From NCBI GenBank assembly GCA_000018565.1, contig CP000875.1, forward strand, positions 1,069,199-1,133,198: 64,000 nucleotides of DNA, written 5' to 3'. This DNA comes from Herpetosiphon aurantiacus DSM 785 (GTDB lineage: Bacteria > Chloroflexota > Chloroflexia > Chloroflexales > Herpetosiphonaceae). The position numbers and the translations under genes are program-made. Within the stretch, counting starts at the first letter, position 1, and each line of letters opens with the position of its first letter. The notes under the pieces are model-generated. The model did not search any database and was not told where the DNA came from. It saw nothing but the letters and a program-made list of their open reading frames with translations. Positions 8,557 to 17,338 of the stretch are shown here, piece after piece.

Positions 8557-9636
8557 CTATGGCTGCGGAATAATCAAAGTTAAACCAATCGGAATCTCAT
8601 CACGATCACGAATGATCGGGTTGGCGTTGACCAAAGCATCAGGGGTGATTCCAAAGCGTTGGGCGATGCCATTGATTGTATCGCCAGCTTGGGTAATGTA
8701 AAGCTGTGGTGTGGCCGTTGGCGTTGCGCTTGGCGTTGCAGTTGGCGTGGCCGTGGTCGTCGCCGTTGGCGTTGGCGTGTTGGTTGGGGTATTGGTTGGC
8801 GTGGCCGTCGCCGTTGGTGTTGGCGTGTTGGTTGGGGTATTGGTTGGCGAGATTTGGGGCTGAACCACCAATGGTTTGGATTGCTCGGCCAATAATTGTT
8901 CGCCAGCCCGCACAAACACCGTTTGACCATCCATCGCCACTTGCACATTGCCCTTGTCGGTGGCATAAAAGGTGGTAGTATTATTGCGCGATTCGACAGT
9001 GAACTCTGTGCCACGGACTGAAGCTGCTGAGGATGGCGTTTCAACTTCGAACTGATCATTTGGCCCAAGCAACCGTTTGACTCCATTGAGCGTGCGGCCA
9101 AACCAAACTTTAAGCCGAATTTGTTGGCCGCCATTTTGGCTATCCATGGTTTCAAGGGTTAGGCGAGCGTTGGCTTGCAAGGTAGTAGTTTGGCCATCGA
9201 AATAAGTAATTAATGCCCGACCGGTTTCAGTTTGAATTGTATCGCCTGGCTCTAAAATGGTTACATCGCCAGCGTTTAAGCGGCGTTCAGCGCCAGTACG
9301 AAGGTTGTTGATCACGGCTGTGCCATCGAAAATTTGCACACTGGCATTATGGGGCACGCTAGGAGCCGATGTGGCTAAGGTGGCGTAGGTAACAAAAAAT
9401 AAAAGAGCAGTTGCCACAATTAATGCAAAAATTTGCGCCCGACTCCATTGCCATTGCCAAATTCGGCGTTTGGTTTTAGGGGCTTTGCGCCGATCACGGG
9501 TTGGCTGAAGCTGGCGAACTTGCTCCAGCTGTTGTTCAAGCGCTTGATTGATGACCTGTTGTTGACTATAGCTAAGCTGTTGTTCAGGCAAGGCCTGATT
9601 AATCGCCTGCTGCAGCTGCTGCTTGGTTGATGCCAT
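8557..9636 (-). CDS. Membrane FecR-domain protein with C-terminal LysM
   Basis: This is a 359-residue single-pass protein. Residues 1-65 are Gln-rich and basic and predicted cytoplasmic. The TM is at ~67-88. The outside part holds a FecR domain (~100-255, with TPSSAASVRGTEF near 200), a Thr/Pro/Ala linker (263-310) and one LysM module (~312-357, YITQAGDTINGIAQRFGI) that should bind peptidoglycan. The start at 9636 has AGGA 5 nt upstream; the frame extends 31 codons further but those lie inside the sigma gene. The start overlaps the sigma gene's 3' end by 38 nt, which implies translational coupling. FecR-type proteins control partner sigma factors; here it could be a wall-anchored anti-sigma. 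That role is inferred. Confidence 0.85.
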   Translation of the reverse strand: MASTKQQLQQAINQALPEQQLSYSQQQVINQALEQQLEQVRQLQPTRDRRKAPKTKRRIWQWQWSRAQIFALIVATALLFFVTYATLATSAPSVPHNASVQIFDGTAVINNLRTGAERRLNAGDVTILEPGDTIQTETGRALITYFDGQTTTLQANARLTLETMDSQNGGQQIRLKVWFGRTLNGVKRLLGPNDQFEVETPSSAASVRGTEFTVESRNNTTTFYATDKGNVQVAMDGQTVFVRAGEQLLAEQSKPLVVQPQISPTNTPTNTPTPTATATPTNTPTNTPTPTATTTATPTATPSATPTATPQLYITQAGDTINGIAQRFGITPDALVNANPIIRDRDEIPIGLTLIIPQP

Positions 9637-10108
9637 AAAATTCCTCTGCCCCAGCAAGCTTGAGCCGTTGCTGGCCTTGCTGTAATAGTTGTTCAGTGGC
9701 GCGTTGGGTGCGACCAAGAATTTCAGCAATCATCGCAACCGATTCATTGTGGCGCAGCTGGAGCAACAGTGCCAAGTGCATGGCTTCGGGCAAATGTTGT
9801 AGCTCGCTAATCAGGCTAGCAGTTTGCGGCGTATGGCCATAATCGCGCCAATGATCAAGAATCACATGGCAGCTGATGGTGTAGAGCCATAAACGCAGAC
9901 CTAGCCGTTGATCAACACTGTGGATGGTGCGAATTGCGGTGGCCCAAACCTTGTTAACAATGTTTTGGGCGAGATCAGCCTGATACACTGCACCCCAAGC
10001 CAAGTTGTAAAGCTCGCCTGACCACTGTTCGGCCAGCATGCGCCACGTTTGTTGATCGCCACGTTGTAATAAGGCGATGATTGCTGAATCGTTTGCTGGT
10101 TGAGCCAT
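9599..10108 (-). CDS. Sigma-70 family (ECF-like) RNA polymerase sigma factor
   Basis: This 169-residue protein has a sigma region 2 (GDQQTWRMLAEQW ... LRLWLYTISCHVILDHWRDY) and a region 4 helix-turn-helix (LPEAMHLALLLQL, ESVAMIAEILGRTQRATEQ). The -10 recognition helix ends in CHVILDHWR. Region 4 is less typical than in standard ECF proteins, so no known ECF group is assigned. The ATG at 10108 is chosen over an upstream TTG at 10144, which would lie in the U-tract of a terminator-like hairpin. Its 3' end overlaps the FecR/LysM gene, its likely regulator. It heads the four-gene operon ending at 5910. Confidence 0.8.
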   Translation of the reverse strand: MAQPANDSAIIALLQRGDQQTWRMLAEQWSGELYNLAWGAVYQADLAQNIVNKVWATAIRTIHSVDQRLGLRLWLYTISCHVILDHWRDYGHTPQTASLISELQHLPEAMHLALLLQLRHNESVAMIAEILGRTQRATEQLLQQGQQRLKLAGAEEFYGINQAAAAAGD

Positions 10109-10140
10109 TGGCTGATACCCATCACTTTCGCACAAACTGA

Positions 10141-10178
10141 ACAAAAAGAATCACGTCGCGCATTTGTGCTGACGTGAT
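10141..10178 (-). terminator. Terminator or attenuator ahead of the sigma gene
   Basis: An 8-bp stem (10150-10157 with 10171-10178) is extended inward by four more pairs. On the minus strand it is followed by TTCTTTTTG. It lies between the Cys-rich gene and the sigma gene, only 33 bp before the sigma ATG. It may end the upstream gene or attenuate the sigma operon. Confidence 0.7.
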
Positions 10179-10208
10179 CGTAGAAGAATGACATTACGGG
10201 ATTGCTAA

Positions 10209-10664
10209 CTAGCCTTCGCGAGCACGCCGCACCGCAGCATTAAAGCCAGCTTCATCGCGATTGATTAGCTTGCGATTTTCGCTGGTTTCCTCAAATTTAG
10301 GGCAGCGTACCGCCAAATATGGGGCGGTATGCGGATCAACGCCCATCACACATGGCACATGTAAGCCAACCCGAAAATGGCTACAATCGCGGCAATCGCG
10401 GGCGCGGCGGGGATCGCCACCAGTTTCATTGTAGTGTTCGGCCAGTGCCCCAATGCTCTCGTAGAGCAACTGCACTTGGCGGCGCAAATCTTCGAGCGCC
10501 AAATTAAAGGCATTATCGCGGTCGTTGGGGCGTGGGCGGCGAATTAAGCCATCGTCTGGTTGGCGTGGTGGGGGCGTTGGGCGTGACGCATCATTACTAC
10601 TCATGGGTTCCTCCTTGGGCGCTTGCGGCGATGCTTTATCGCGCCCCAACCAATTATCCAACAT
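10209..10664 (-). CDS. Hypothetical protein with C-terminal Cys cluster
   Basis: This is a 151-residue soluble protein. The first ~60 residues are Pro/Arg/Asp-rich and probably disordered. A short helical stretch (NLALEDLRRQVQLLYESIGALAEHYNE, about 27 residues) follows, then a compact Cys-rich segment with CRDCSHFRVG, VPCVMGV and RCPKF. Four Cys in this order could bind one metal ion, perhaps zinc. The start at 10664 has AAGGAG 6 nt upstream; a TTG six codons earlier lacks one. I do not recognise the family. It is followed by a terminator-like hairpin, so it is probably a separate unit from the sigma operon. Confidence 0.7.
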   Translation of the reverse strand: MLDNWLGRDKASPQAPKEEPMSSNDASRPTPPPRQPDDGLIRRPRPNDRDNAFNLALEDLRRQVQLLYESIGALAEHYNETGGDPRRARDCRDCSHFRVGLHVPCVMGVDPHTAPYLAVRCPKFEETSENRKLINRDEAGFNAAVRRAREG

Positions 10665-10966
10665 GCCATGCTCCTTCGGCAATAGGCTCGCACTGGTGAT
10701 TAATCAGTATTTTAGCACTCACCAACAAGGGGTAAACTTGGGAAGGATGAAGGATGAGGGATGAAGGATGAATAACGATCAATCATCCTGAGATAAATCT
10801 GTAAATTCTGTGGCTAAACATTAAAAGCACAAAGGACGCGAAGCATGATCTTCGTGTCCTTCGTGCTCTTCGTGGTCAATTTACTGATCCCAATCCCAAA
10901 AGCCTAGAGCCAATAGCCAATAGTCAAAAAACTCTGACCCCTGATCCCTAGCCCCTGACCCCTCGA
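10665..10966. repeat. 302-bp gap: imperfect dispersed repeats
   Basis: This gap has no convincing gene. It holds GGATGAAGGATGAGGGATGA-type tandem units (10742-10770), a CTTCGTG-type array (about 10824-10881), and short direct repeats such as AGCCAATAGCCAATAG and CCCCTGA (10906-10962). All three motif types recur in other gaps of this window. Confidence 0.7.
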
Positions 10967-12517
10967 TTACAACGGCATATTGCCATGTTTGCGTGGTGGC
11001 AGGCTTTGGCGTTTGGTACGCGATAAATGCAGCGCTTTGATTAAGGCTGGGCGGGTTTCGCGTGGCTCGATCACCGAATCGATATAGCCGCGTTCGGCAG
11101 CAATATAGGGATTGGCAAACCGCTCTTCGTAATTGTGAATCAACTCAGCGTTGGTTGCCACAGGATCGGTCGATTCAGCAATTTCTTTGCGGAAGATGAT
11201 CGATACTGCGCCGCTTGCCCCCATCACGGCGATTTCGGCGGTAGGCCATGCAAAGTTGAAATCAGCGCGAATATGCTTCGAGGCCATCACATCGTAGGCT
11301 CCACCATAGGCCTTGCGCGTGATCACGGTCAGTTTTGGTACAGTCGCTTCACAATAGGCATACAGCAGTTTTGCGCCGTGGCGAATAATGCCACCATACT
11401 CCTGATGCGTGCCCGGCAAGAAGCCTGGGACATCAACAAAGGTGATCAACGGAATATTGAAGGCATCGCAGAAGCGCACAAAGCGTGCACCCTTAACCGA
11501 TGAATCAATATCCAAGGTTCCGGCCAAGGCGGCAGGCTGATTGCCCACAATACCCACGGGCATGCCATCAAGCCGCGCAAAACCAATTACCAAGTTGGGC
11601 GCATAATGCGGCTGAACTTCGAAGAAAAAGCCATCATCAACGATCAATTCGATCACGGCTTTCATATCGTAGGGTTTTTTAGGCTGATCGGGAATAATGC
11701 TTTGCAAGGCATCATCCATGCGGTTGGGATCGTCGGTTGGCTCGATGATCGGTGCATCATCCATATTATTCAGCGGCAGGAACGAAAGTAGCGTGCGCAA
11801 TTGCTCGAAACATTCATCCTCATCATCGGCAGCAAAATGCGCCACGCCCGATTTGCTGTTGTGGGTCATCGCACCGCCCAATTGTTCTTGGGTCACTTCC
11901 TCGCCAGTCACGGTTTTAATCACATCTGGTCCGGTGATGAACATTTGCGATGTGCCCTTGACCATCAGAATGAAGTCGGTCATGGCAGGTGAGTAGACCG
12001 CACCGCCAGCACATGGTCCGGCGATAATCGAAAGCTGGGGAATTACGCCCGAAGCCACAACGTTGCGATAGAAAATTTCGGCGTAACCACCTAGCGCGAC
12101 CACGCCCTCTTGAATGCGTGCGCCGCCGCTATCGTTGATGCCAATCAGCGGCACGCCCATGCGCATCGCCAAATCCATCACTTTGACGATTTTTTCGGCG
12201 AATACTTCACCCAACGAACCACCAAGCACGGTGAAATCTTGCGAAAACACACAAACTTGGCGACCATCAATCGTGCCATGGCCCGTGATCACGCCGTCGC
12301 CAAGAATCCGTTTGTGCTCTAAGCCAAAAGCGGTTGAGCGGTGAACGGCCAAGGCATCGAGTTCGACAAACGAATCGGGGTCAAGCAAGCGTTCGATCCG
12401 CTCACGCGCGGTCAATTTGCCACGGGCATGTTGCTTTTCGGCGGCCTTGGGATCGGTGGTTGCTGCTTGTTCACGCCGTCGCCGCAACTCAGCGATTTTT
12501 TCTGCTGTTGTCGTCAT
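10967..12517 (-). CDS. Acyl-CoA carboxylase, carboxyltransferase (beta) subunit, PccB-like
   Basis: This 516-residue carboxyltransferase moves CO2 from carboxybiotin to an acyl-CoA such as propionyl-CoA. Both crotonase-fold halves are present: N-terminal with [14 protein letters not shown] and [13 protein letters not shown]-terminal with [10 protein letters not shown] and [11 protein letters not shown]. The C-terminal [11 protein letters not shown] is characteristic of the family. Start 12517 (MTTTAEK) is chosen because GGAG lies 8 nt upstream; the ATG two codons earlier is too close to it. No biotin carboxylase or biotin-carrier gene is adjacent, so the partner subunits lie elsewhere. Propionyl-CoA is the likeliest substrate, but acetyl-CoA cannot be excluded. 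Confidence 0.93.
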   Translation of the reverse strand: MTTTAEKIAELRRRREQAATTDPKAAEKQHARGKLTARERIERLLDPDSFVELDALAVHRSTAFGLEHKRILGDGVITGHGTIDGRQVCVFSQDFTVLGGSLGEVFAEKIVKVMDLAMRMGVPLIGINDSGGARIQEGVVALGGYAEIFYRNVVASGVIPQLSIIAGPCAGGAVYSPAMTDFILMVKGTSQMFITGPDVIKTVTGEEVTQEQLGGAMTHNSKSGVAHFAADDEDECFEQLRTLLSFLPLNNMDDAPIIEPTDDPNRMDDALQSIIPDQPKKPYDMKAVIELIVDDGFFFEVQPHYAPNLVIGFARLDGMPVGIVGNQPAALAGTLDIDSSVKGARFVRFCDAFNIPLITFVDVPGFLPGTHQEYGGIIRHGAKLLYAYCEATVPKLTVITRKAYGGAYDVMASKHIRADFNFAWPTAEIAVMGASGAVSIIFRKEIAESTDPVATNAELIHNYEERFANPYIAAERGYIDSVIEPRETRPALIKALHLSRTKRQSLPPRKHGNMPL

Positions 12518-12541
12518 TGACATATCTCCCACAGAATAGCG

Positions 12542-12586
12542 CTAGCCGTAGCAGGCAAGAGTGCCAGCGGAAATTACTACGGCTAG
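12542..12586. repeat. Nested hairpin between purN and acyl-CoA carboxylase gene
   Basis: A perfect 10-bp inverted repeat (12542-12551 with 12577-12586) encloses a smaller GGCA-AGAG-TGCC hairpin. There is no U-run, so it is not a plain terminator. Its ends resemble the palindrome at 37516-37554. Confidence 0.6.
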
Positions 12587-12594
12587 GGCGGAAT

Positions 12595-13215
12595 TTAGGC
12601 AACTGTTTGGGCTAAATTGTTAATTACTTCAACTAAAATCCGTCGTTCAGCTTGTTTGATTCGTTCGTGCAAACTGTCTTGATCATCGTCGGGCAAGACC
12701 GCAACTTCAACTTGCGCCAAAACGGGGCCAACATCAACGATTGGCGTAATTTGATGCACCGTGCAACCAGTAACTGGCACGCCCAGCGCCAAGGCATCGC
12801 GTACTGCATGCGCCCCGCGAATCGCCGGAATTTGGCGGCCATCGCTGAGCGTATAGCATTCGCCGCCATCGTGGGGCAACAAAGCTGGGTGCTGATTGAT
12901 AATATTCGGTGTCCAGCGTTCAACAAACGAGGCTGGCATTACCCGCATCCAGCCTGCCATCACAACTAAATCGGGTTTGAAAGCGGCCAGTAATTCGCTA
13001 ATTTGGGCGGCCCATTGCTCGCGGCTGGCTTTTTTTGCCAATGGCACACAGATCACTGGAATCCGTGCTTCCAAGGTGCGACTAATCGCTTGGGCTTTGG
13101 GTTGGTCGCAAATCACCACCTTGATTGTGGCGTTGAGTTGGTGCGATTTTTGAGCATCGATCAAGGCTTGTAAATTGGAGCCACTGCCCGATACCATCAC
13201 GGCAAGCCGCATCAT
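12595..13215 (-). CDS. purN: Phosphoribosylglycinamide formyltransferase
   Basis: This enzyme formylates GAR with 10-formyl-THF in purine synthesis. The length is 206 residues. N-terminal VSGSGSNLQALIDA is the family signature. The catalytic triad is visible: Asn107, His109 (NQHPALLP) and Asp161 (VDVGPV). Between HPALLP and GAHAVRD there is a longer loop (about residues 115-133, HDGGECYTLSDGR) where typical bacterial PurN has a short FPG segment. The start overlaps the purD stop as ATGA, giving translational coupling. It is the third enzyme of the pathway, directly downstream of the second. Confidence 0.96.
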   Translation of the reverse strand: MMRLAVMVSGSGSNLQALIDAQKSHQLNATIKVVICDQPKAQAISRTLEARIPVICVPLAKKASREQWAAQISELLAAFKPDLVVMAGWMRVMPASFVERWTPNIINQHPALLPHDGGECYTLSDGRQIPAIRGAHAVRDALALGVPVTGCTVHQITPIVDVGPVLAQVEVAVLPDDDQDSLHERIKQAERRILVEVINNLAQTVA

Positions 13216-14474
13216 TCTGCTAACCCCCGTGCGGCGATATCGCTGCGTTGATATTTGCCAGCAAATTCGACCAATTCGGTTGCGGCGTAGGCTTTATCGC
13301 GGGCTTCGCGCAATGTTGGCGCAACTGCGGTGATGCCCAAAACCCGCCCGCCTGCGGTTACCAACTCACCTTGAGCATTGGTGGCCGTGCCCGCTTGAAA
13401 CGCTAGCACATCGCTGGGCAAACGATCTAAACCAGTGATCACGTCGCCGGTGCGTGGTTTGGCGGGATAGCCTGCCGCCGAAAGCACCACACAGACCGCC
13501 GCGCCGTCGTGCCATTCGATTGTGACATCGGCCAAATTGCTGGTGGCAACCTTGTGCAGCAGTTCGAGCAAATCGCTTTTGAGCAAGGGCAGCAAGGCTT
13601 GGGTTTCGGGGTCGCCAAAGCGGGCATTAAATTCGATGACTTTTACGCCGTTGGGGGTGAGCATCAAACCAGCATATAACACCCCACGATAGGGAATTTG
13701 GCGAGCGGCCATGGTGCGCAGCACTGGCGTGAAAATCACATCAACCAAGGCTTGCGCTTCGGCATAGGGCAAAATTGGGGCTGGCGCATATGATCCCATG
13801 CCGCCGGTATTACCGCCAGTGTCGTTATCGCCGATGCGCTTGTGGTCTTGAGCGGCGATCAGCGGAATCGCCCGTTCGCCATCGCATAAGGCCAATAACG
13901 AAACTTCGGGGCCAGTTAGTTTTTCTTCAAGCACCAAGCGCGTGCCAGCATTGGTCGCGGCCAATTCGCGAATGGCGCTGATTGTGGCGGCAACATCGCC
14001 ATCTTCGGGCACGATCACACCCTTGCCAGCGGCCAAACCATCAGCTTTAACCACCCAAGCCTGTTGATCGGCTTCAACAAAGGCGATTGCAGCGGCGGAG
14101 TTATCGAAGGTATGGGCAGCAGCGGTTGGCACGCCCGCCTCAAGCATAATCATTTTGGCGAAGGCTTTGCTGCCCTCAAGTTGGGCGGCCTCAGACGAAG
14201 GCCCAAACATGGCCAAATCGACAGCCTCGCAGACCTCGCCTAAGCCTGCGACCAAGGGCGCTTCTGGCCCGACAACCACCAAATCTATCTGTTCGCGGGT
14301 GGCTAAACCCACAATGCCAGCAGCATCGTCTGCGGCTAAATCGACGTTTGTACCAAGCGTTGCCGTGCCGGGATTACCAGGGACGATCCACAGGTGTTCG
14401 CATAATGGCGATTGGGCGATTTTCCATGCTAGGGCATGTTCACGCCCGCCGGCTCCAACAAGTAATACTCGCAT
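13212..14474 (-). CDS. purD: Phosphoribosylamine-glycine ligase
   Basis: This 420-residue ATP-grasp enzyme joins phosphoribosylamine and glycine to give GAR. The sequence shows MRVLLVGAGGREHALAWK at the N-terminus, the VVKADGLAAGKGV nucleotide loop, the LEEKLTGPEVSLLAL strand, and EFNARFGDPETQ for metal binding. The length is normal for the family. It overlaps purN by 4 nt. A reverse-strand TATAAT (14517-14522) lies about 43 bp before the start and may be its -10. Confidence 0.97.
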   Translation of the reverse strand: MRVLLVGAGGREHALAWKIAQSPLCEHLWIVPGNPGTATLGTNVDLAADDAAGIVGLATREQIDLVVVGPEAPLVAGLGEVCEAVDLAMFGPSSEAAQLEGSKAFAKMIMLEAGVPTAAAHTFDNSAAAIAFVEADQQAWVVKADGLAAGKGVIVPEDGDVAATISAIRELAATNAGTRLVLEEKLTGPEVSLLALCDGERAIPLIAAQDHKRIGDNDTGGNTGGMGSYAPAPILPYAEAQALVDVIFTPVLRTMAARQIPYRGVLYAGLMLTPNGVKVIEFNARFGDPETQALLPLLKSDLLELLHKVATSNLADVTIEWHDGAAVCVVLSAAGYPAKPRTGDVITGLDRLPSDVLAFQAGTATNAQGELVTAGGRVLGITAVAPTLREARDKAYAATELVEFAGKYQRSDIAARGLAE

Positions 14475-14516
14475 TGCGTTGCTATCCTCAATAGGCTCGT
14501 AACGGGTTCAAGCCCT

Positions 14517-14522
14517 ATTATA
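14517..14522 (-). promoter_or_regulatory. Possible -10 of purD-purN
   Basis: The minus strand reads TATAAT here, 43 bp upstream of the purD start. No clear -35 is visible. The site lies in the 77-bp gap to the next gene. Confidence 0.4.
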
Positions 14523-14551
14523 ATCCGAGAACAGCCAGTTGCGGATCAGGC

Positions 14552-16951
14552 CTAAACACGCTGTTCGAGGCTTTCGAGCAAGCCCCGTTCGCGGGCAATG
14601 TAGGCTGCTGCACTCCGCGTCGAAACGCCCAATTTACGATAAATCGCCCGCAAATGATTGTTCACGGTAAATGGGCTAAGCACCAATTCTAGGGCAATTT
14701 CGCTATTGCTTTTGCCTTGGGCAATCAAGGTCAATAATTCATGTTCGCGTTTGGTCAACAGCGGGGTTGGCGTTTGCGGGGTCGGTTGACGTAACGTTAC
14801 CATATCCAATTCTAGCTGTTGGCCTTGCTCCCAATCGTGGTGATATTGCGGTTCGCCCAACAATTTTTTGGCTTCATCCAAGACCTGTTGTTGAATGCGT
14901 TGCTCGGTGGCTGGCATAGGCTCGCCACTTTGCAAGCGTAAACTAGCAGCGCGACTGCTCAATTGCACCGCCCACGACCAATGGTGTTGAGCTTGGGCGA
15001 CCCGCGCCAAGGCTTCGAGTGAACTCGCGATCATCGGCAAGAGTTGATGTTGGCGGCGTAGGCTGAAGCTTTCGTATAAGGCAGTTAATGCTTGATCGTG
15101 CTGTTGGCGGGCCAAAGCGATTAATCCTAATTGATGCAAGCCCTCGGCGCGATGCCATGGATCGTGCAATTGCTCAGCGATTGCAATGCTGGCTTCGATA
15201 AAATGTTGAGCTTGATCATAATCTTGTTGGGCGGCGGCGACGATGCCACAATGATTGAGCGCAAAGGCATCGCCCCACAAATGACCCAAGCGCGCAAAAA
15301 GCTGATGAGCACGAGCAAACAACAGCGCAGCGCGTTTCCATTGACCTTGCTGAATACACGCCCGCCCCAAATGATCAAGCGACCAAGCCAATTCATTATG
15401 ATCATCAAGCTGCTCGAAAATTTGCACACTTTCCTCGTAGAGCGTGATTGCTTGGGCATAATCGCCGCGATGATAGGCAATTTCGCCAACGCCATGCAGG
15501 GCCAAGCCAATGCTCATGGGAATTTGCAAATCGCGGGCGAGGCTCAACGCCTGCTCAAAAATTGTTTCGGCTTGGGCAAATAAGCCTTGATTGAGAATAA
15601 ACCAGCCCGCCGTGGAAAGCGTTTCGACCCGTGCGCCTGAGCGGATGTTACTGCTAGCCTCAAGCATGCGCCCTATCCACCAAACATCGCCATGACGACG
15701 GCGATAGGTGATCCACAGATTAATTGATGGAAAGAGTTCAATTGATTCAACCACGGCATGATCAAGCGTCCATTGGAGAGCTGCATAAATATTGCCTTGC
15801 TCGGCATCAAGTTGACGTAACCAAAGCGCTTGTTGCTGATCGCGCAAATGCGGCGCGGCTTGGGCGACCATCTGCAAATAATAACTGGCATGGCGTTGGC
15901 AGATCGTTTGAAAATCCTCGCGTAGCACTGCTTGCTCACGGGCAAATTCAGCGATGGTATGTAACATGGTAAAGCGAGTTTGGCCATCGTGGGTGGTTTG
16001 CTCGACTACCAAACTTTTATTGACCAAGGCTAAAACGGTTGCTACGACATTAGCCTGACCTGCGCAAATTTGCTCAACGGCAGCCATCGTCCAGCTACTA
16101 ACGAGTACACTGAGATAACAAAAAACCGTTTGTTCCTCAGGAGTCAAACGTTGGTAGCTCCAATCGATGCATTGGCGCAACGTTTGCTGGCGGTTGGGCA
16201 AATCGCGTGCGCCGCCAACTGGCACATCGAGGCTATAACTGAAGCGGGTTAATAATTCTTGCGGGGTAAAAACCTTGGTATAGGCCGCAACCAACTCAAT
16301 CGCCAAGGGCAAGCCATCGAGGCGCTGACAAATTGTGGCAATACTTTGGGCATCATTGGCATTTAGTGGAATGTGGGGGCGAGCAGCTTTGGCTCGTTCA
16401 ATAAATAAGCGGGTTGCGCTAAATTCACTTAATTGCTCGATTGCCATGGGTTGGCTGCTGGGTGGCAGGCTGAGCGGTGGCACTGGCAAGCGATATTCGC
16501 CCTGCACATTTAATACTTCGCGGCTGGTCACCAACAAGGTTAATTTGGGAGCCAAGGCCAACAGCTGCACCAACAAGGCGGCAACATCGATCACCTGCTC
16601 CAAATTATCTAAAATCAGCAATAATTCTTGGTCGGCTAGCCACGCCCCAACGCTGGCCAAGAGCGACTGATTGCCCAGCCGACTGAGGTTGAAGGCTTGG
16701 GCTAGGGTTGGTAGCACCAGATCAACATCATAGACATGGGCCAAACTGACAAATAACGCGCCATCGGCAAATTGCTCGCAGACTGTGCGGCCTGCTTCGA
16801 GTGCTAAGCGCGTCTTGCCCGCGCCACCAGGCCCAACCAAGGTAACAAGACGAATTGTGGGATCGGGCAAAAGCTGCTCAAGTTGCGCCATTTCTTGGAT
16901 GCGGCCAAGCAGCGGTGTAACTGGTAATGGAATATGGCGTGGAATTCCCAT
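14552..16951 (-). CDS. Large regulator: NTPase (NB-ARC-like), TPR and LuxR-type HTH
   Basis: This is a 799-residue one-component regulator. A P-loop lies at ~40-47 (GPGGAGKT) and a Walker B near 115 (LLLILDNLEQV), followed by winged-helix and TPR-rich regions (~360-690; repeated A..Y..G.Y..A pattern such as GEIAYHRGDYAQAITLYEES). The C-terminal LuxR/FixJ HTH is at ~735-795 (LTKREHELLTLIAQGKSN, SPFTVNNHLRAIYRKLGVS). The architecture matches the LuxR-family AfsR/MalT-like group, where ligand binding to the TPR part gates ATP-dependent DNA binding. Start 16951 has AGGA 10 nt upstream. The ligand and targets are unknown. Confidence 0.9.
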   Translation of the reverse strand: MGIPRHIPLPVTPLLGRIQEMAQLEQLLPDPTIRLVTLVGPGGAGKTRLALEAGRTVCEQFADGALFVSLAHVYDVDLVLPTLAQAFNLSRLGNQSLLASVGAWLADQELLLILDNLEQVIDVAALLVQLLALAPKLTLLVTSREVLNVQGEYRLPVPPLSLPPSSQPMAIEQLSEFSATRLFIERAKAARPHIPLNANDAQSIATICQRLDGLPLAIELVAAYTKVFTPQELLTRFSYSLDVPVGGARDLPNRQQTLRQCIDWSYQRLTPEEQTVFCYLSVLVSSWTMAAVEQICAGQANVVATVLALVNKSLVVEQTTHDGQTRFTMLHTIAEFAREQAVLREDFQTICQRHASYYLQMVAQAAPHLRDQQQALWLRQLDAEQGNIYAALQWTLDHAVVESIELFPSINLWITYRRRHGDVWWIGRMLEASSNIRSGARVETLSTAGWFILNQGLFAQAETIFEQALSLARDLQIPMSIGLALHGVGEIAYHRGDYAQAITLYEESVQIFEQLDDHNELAWSLDHLGRACIQQGQWKRAALLFARAHQLFARLGHLWGDAFALNHCGIVAAAQQDYDQAQHFIEASIAIAEQLHDPWHRAEGLHQLGLIALARQQHDQALTALYESFSLRRQHQLLPMIASSLEALARVAQAQHHWSWAVQLSSRAASLRLQSGEPMPATEQRIQQQVLDEAKKLLGEPQYHHDWEQGQQLELDMVTLRQPTPQTPTPLLTKREHELLTLIAQGKSNSEIALELVLSPFTVNNHLRAIYRKLGVSTRSAAAYIARERGLLESLEQRV

Positions 16952-17338
16952 CGGCTTAATCCTATCAGTGATGCACAACACACCTCACAACTCTATTATA
17001 GTGCAAGCCTGCCGCAGAACATAGCGGATCGGGGAAAGGATGAAGGATGAAGGATGAGGGATGAAGGGCATAGATGTAATGGTTTATCAGATGAACAACG
17101 GCCAGCATGCCCTCACCCCCTGACCACCTCTCCCGCCTAGCAGGCGAGGGGGAACCCATCCCAAGAGCGCCCCTCGCCCGCCGCAGTGGGAGAGGGGCTG
17201 GGGGTGAGGGTAACTCATAGCCTATAGCCTCATCTTCGTGTGCTTCGTGTGCTTCGTGGTTTCCGTTTCCCTCCTTCGTGTGCTTCGTGTCCTTCGTGGA
17301 TCAACACATCCATACCACTTTCTCGTACTAGAGTATGA
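16952..17338. repeat. Intergenic region packed with dispersed repeats
   Basis: No gene is visible. The region holds GGATGAAGGATGA units (17036-17068) and a 46-bp segment (17074-17119) shared with 45400-45445. It then has a cloverleaf-like CCCTCACC...GGTGAGGG element (about 17109-17212) and a CTTCGTGTGCTTCGTG array (about 17231-17303). Confidence 0.75.
17109..17212. repeat. Cloverleaf-like palindromic repeat, copy 1
   Basis: The outer arms CCCTCACCCCC and GGGGGTGAGGG enclose two inner hairpins of CCCTC/GAGGG type. Similar elements occur at about 25347, 34065, 42328, 45434 and 54764. Confidence 0.75.

Noticed and set aside
8580-9155. 191-codon minus-strand frame over the FecR/LysM gene
   Set aside because: It is a +1-frame shadow of a well-supported gene, Pro/Arg-rich from the linker codons.
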